7,736 nucleotides of DNA, from positions 1 to 7,736 of the forward strand of contig JAVHWA010000181.1 in NCBI GenBank assembly GCA_032160165.1, given 5' to 3'. Below the pieces are notes generated by a model. It was not told the origin of the DNA, ran no database searches, and was given only the letters and a program-made list of their open reading frames with translations. Within the stretch, counting starts at the first letter, position 1. Every line of letters begins with the position of its first letter. Source of the stretch: QHXM01 sp032160165. Its GTDB lineage: Bacteria > Acidobacteriota > Blastocatellia > Pyrinomonadales > Pyrinomonadaceae. Below are positions 6,668 through 7,736 of the stretch, piece by piece. Position numbers and translations under genes: made by a program.

Positions 6668-7736
6668 AAGCAGCAGCTTCGACAACAATCGATCCGGTCT
6701 GCGGGATGCAGGTCGATCCCGCATTAGCTGCCGGCCACAGCGAGTACTCTGGCGCGACCTTCCACTTCTGCGCAATCGGCTGTAAAGAGCGGTTCGATTC
6801 AGCGCCGGAACAGTTCGTTGGAAAGACTTCTCATCAGCACCTTACGCAGCACATGCATTCCCCTCTGGGCGCTACCGCGATTCAAATCACGCGCTCTCCT
6901 CGTCGCGCAACCCCGCTAACTGTCGAGCCCCAGGAAGACGACTCGGCGCGCGCATATCGAACCATGATGCATAAGTTTTGGTTCGCCGCCGCGGTGGGAA
7001 CTCCGCTCCTGTTTCTCATGCTTGCGGAGTTCGCGCCCACCTGGGAGCACGCGCTGATGCCTTATCACCGCACAATCGGCATCGTTTCGGCGGTCGTGAC
7101 ATTCCCGGTTCTCGCCTGGTCGGGACGCCAGTTCTTTGAAAGCGCATGGAACGGATTTCTTAACCACAACACGAACATGGACACGCTGGTTGCGCTCGGC
7201 ACAGGTGCAGCGTGGGTGTATTCGGCGTTTGTCGTTTTTGCCCCCGGCCTTTTCCCGGCAGGCACTGCCGGCATGTACTTCGAAGTGGCGGTGATCGTGA
7301 TCGCGCTAATTCTCCTGGGGCAGGCGCTCGAGATGAGAGCGAAGAGCCGTTCGTCTGCCGCGATCCGAAAACTTCTCGAGCTCCAGGCAAAGACCGCTCG
7401 TGTCATTCGCGATGGGAAAGAGGTCGACGTTCCGATTGAAGAGGTGATCGTCGGCGACATCGTCCTTGTGCGCCCCGGCGAGAAAGTACCGGTCGATGGA
7501 GTCATTCTCAGTGGCGAGTCCGCCATAGACGAATCTGTGGTTACGGGTGAATCAGTTCCTGTCGATAAGCGGCCCGGGGATCAGGTCATCGGCTCAAGCG
7601 TGAACAAAGCGGGCGCCTTCACCTTTCGCGCGACCAAAGTGGGAAGTGATACCGCGCTTGCGCGGATCGTCGAGATGGTGCAGCAGGCGCAAAGCTCGAG
7701 ACCTCCCATCGGGCGATTGGTTGACCTCATTTCGTC
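6664..7736 (+). CDS. P1B-type metal-transporting ATPase with N-terminal YHS domain (3' end outside window)
   Basis: An open frame runs from ATG 6664 to the window edge (357 complete codons, no stop). The start overlaps the debranching enzyme stop as ATGA. Residues 10-51 form a YHS metal-binding domain (DPVCGM at 10-15, later FHFCAIGC at 33-40; Cys13, Cys36, Cys40) in place of the usual HMA domain. A His-rich linker follows (H57, H59, H63, H65). Predicted membrane helices are about 104-123, 137-153, 172-195 and 203-222. NHNTNMDTLVALGTGAAW (167-184) is typical of copper-type P1B pumps. The actuator domain has the TGES phosphatase loop at 294-297, and PIGRLVDLIS (348-357) leads toward the next helix pair. 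The CPC-type transport motif, the DKTG phosphorylation site and the ATP-binding domain lie beyond the window, so Cu(I)/Ag(I) efflux is likely but not proven. No strong Shine-Dalgarno is seen; translational coupling to the upstream gene is plausible. Confidence 0.9.
   Translation, partial: MKAAASTTIDPVCGMQVDPALAAGHSEYSGATFHFCAIGCKERFDSAPEQFVGKTSHQHLTQHMHSPLGATAIQITRSPRRATPLTVEPQEDDSARAYRTMMHKFWFAAAVGTPLLFLMLAEFAPTWEHALMPYHRTIGIVSAVVTFPVLAWSGRQFFESAWNGFLNHNTNMDTLVALGTGAAWVYSAFVVFAPGLFPAGTAGMYFEVAVIVIALILLGQALEMRAKSRSSAAIRKLLELQAKTARVIRDGKEVDVPIEEVIVGDIVLVRPGEKVPVDGVILSGESAIDESVVTGESVPVDKRPGDQVIGSSVNKAGAFTFRATKVGSDTALARIVEMVQQAQSSRPPIGRLVDLIS

Noticed and set aside
6552..6785. Plus-strand open frame spanning the debranching/ATPase junction
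   Set aside because: It is out of frame with both real genes. The in-frame ATG at 6664 encodes a recognisable YHS domain, so this frame is a shadow.

Overview
The window looks like ordinary chromosomal housekeeping DNA from a moderately GC-rich, probably diderm bacterium. Evidence for this is a lipoprotein signal with a lipobox on a periplasmic-type foldase, Shine-Dalgarno-led genes, and intergenic hairpins built from short degenerate tandem units. The style would fit Acidobacteriota (Blastocatellia-like), but that placement is an impression from protein flavour and repeat type. No marker gene here proves it.

Layout: (1) 1-158 is a leader region with two small adjacent hairpins. (2) 159-1343 (+) encodes a SurA/PrsA-like parvulin-family lipoprotein. 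(3) 1344-1437 is a long imperfect hairpin made of about 7-nt subrepeats, filling the gap before (4) 1442-3394 (+), an ABC-F type ATPase with two nucleotide-binding domains and a basic, coiled-coil tail. (5) 3458-4204 (-) is a class I SAM-dependent methyltransferase of unknown substrate, convergent with the ABC-F gene. (6) 4271-4336 is a second long imperfect hairpin of short degenerate repeats. (7) 4396-4425 is a sigma70-like promoter leading to (8) 4472-4547 (+), a tRNA-Val(GAC) with encoded CCA and an unexpected C at position 33. (9) 4682-6667 (+) is a GH133-type glycogen debranching enzyme (amylo-alpha-1,6-glucosidase). (10) 6664-7736 (+) is the 5' part of a P1B-type metal-transporting ATPase with an N-terminal YHS domain. 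It overlaps the preceding gene by 4 nt and runs off the window edge.

Functionally the genes form no single pathway: envelope protein folding, ribosome-associated translation support, an orphan methyltransferase, a tRNA, glycogen breakdown and metal efflux. The only strong physical coupling is the ATGA overlap between the debranching enzyme and the metal ATPase. I found no CRISPR array, transposase, phage gene or toxin-antitoxin pair, and nothing I would call a new biological system. The points most worth checking are the C33 tRNA, the two subrepeat hairpins (one directly abutting an ABC-F start that lacks a Shine-Dalgarno), and the parvulin domain that appears to lack both conserved histidines.
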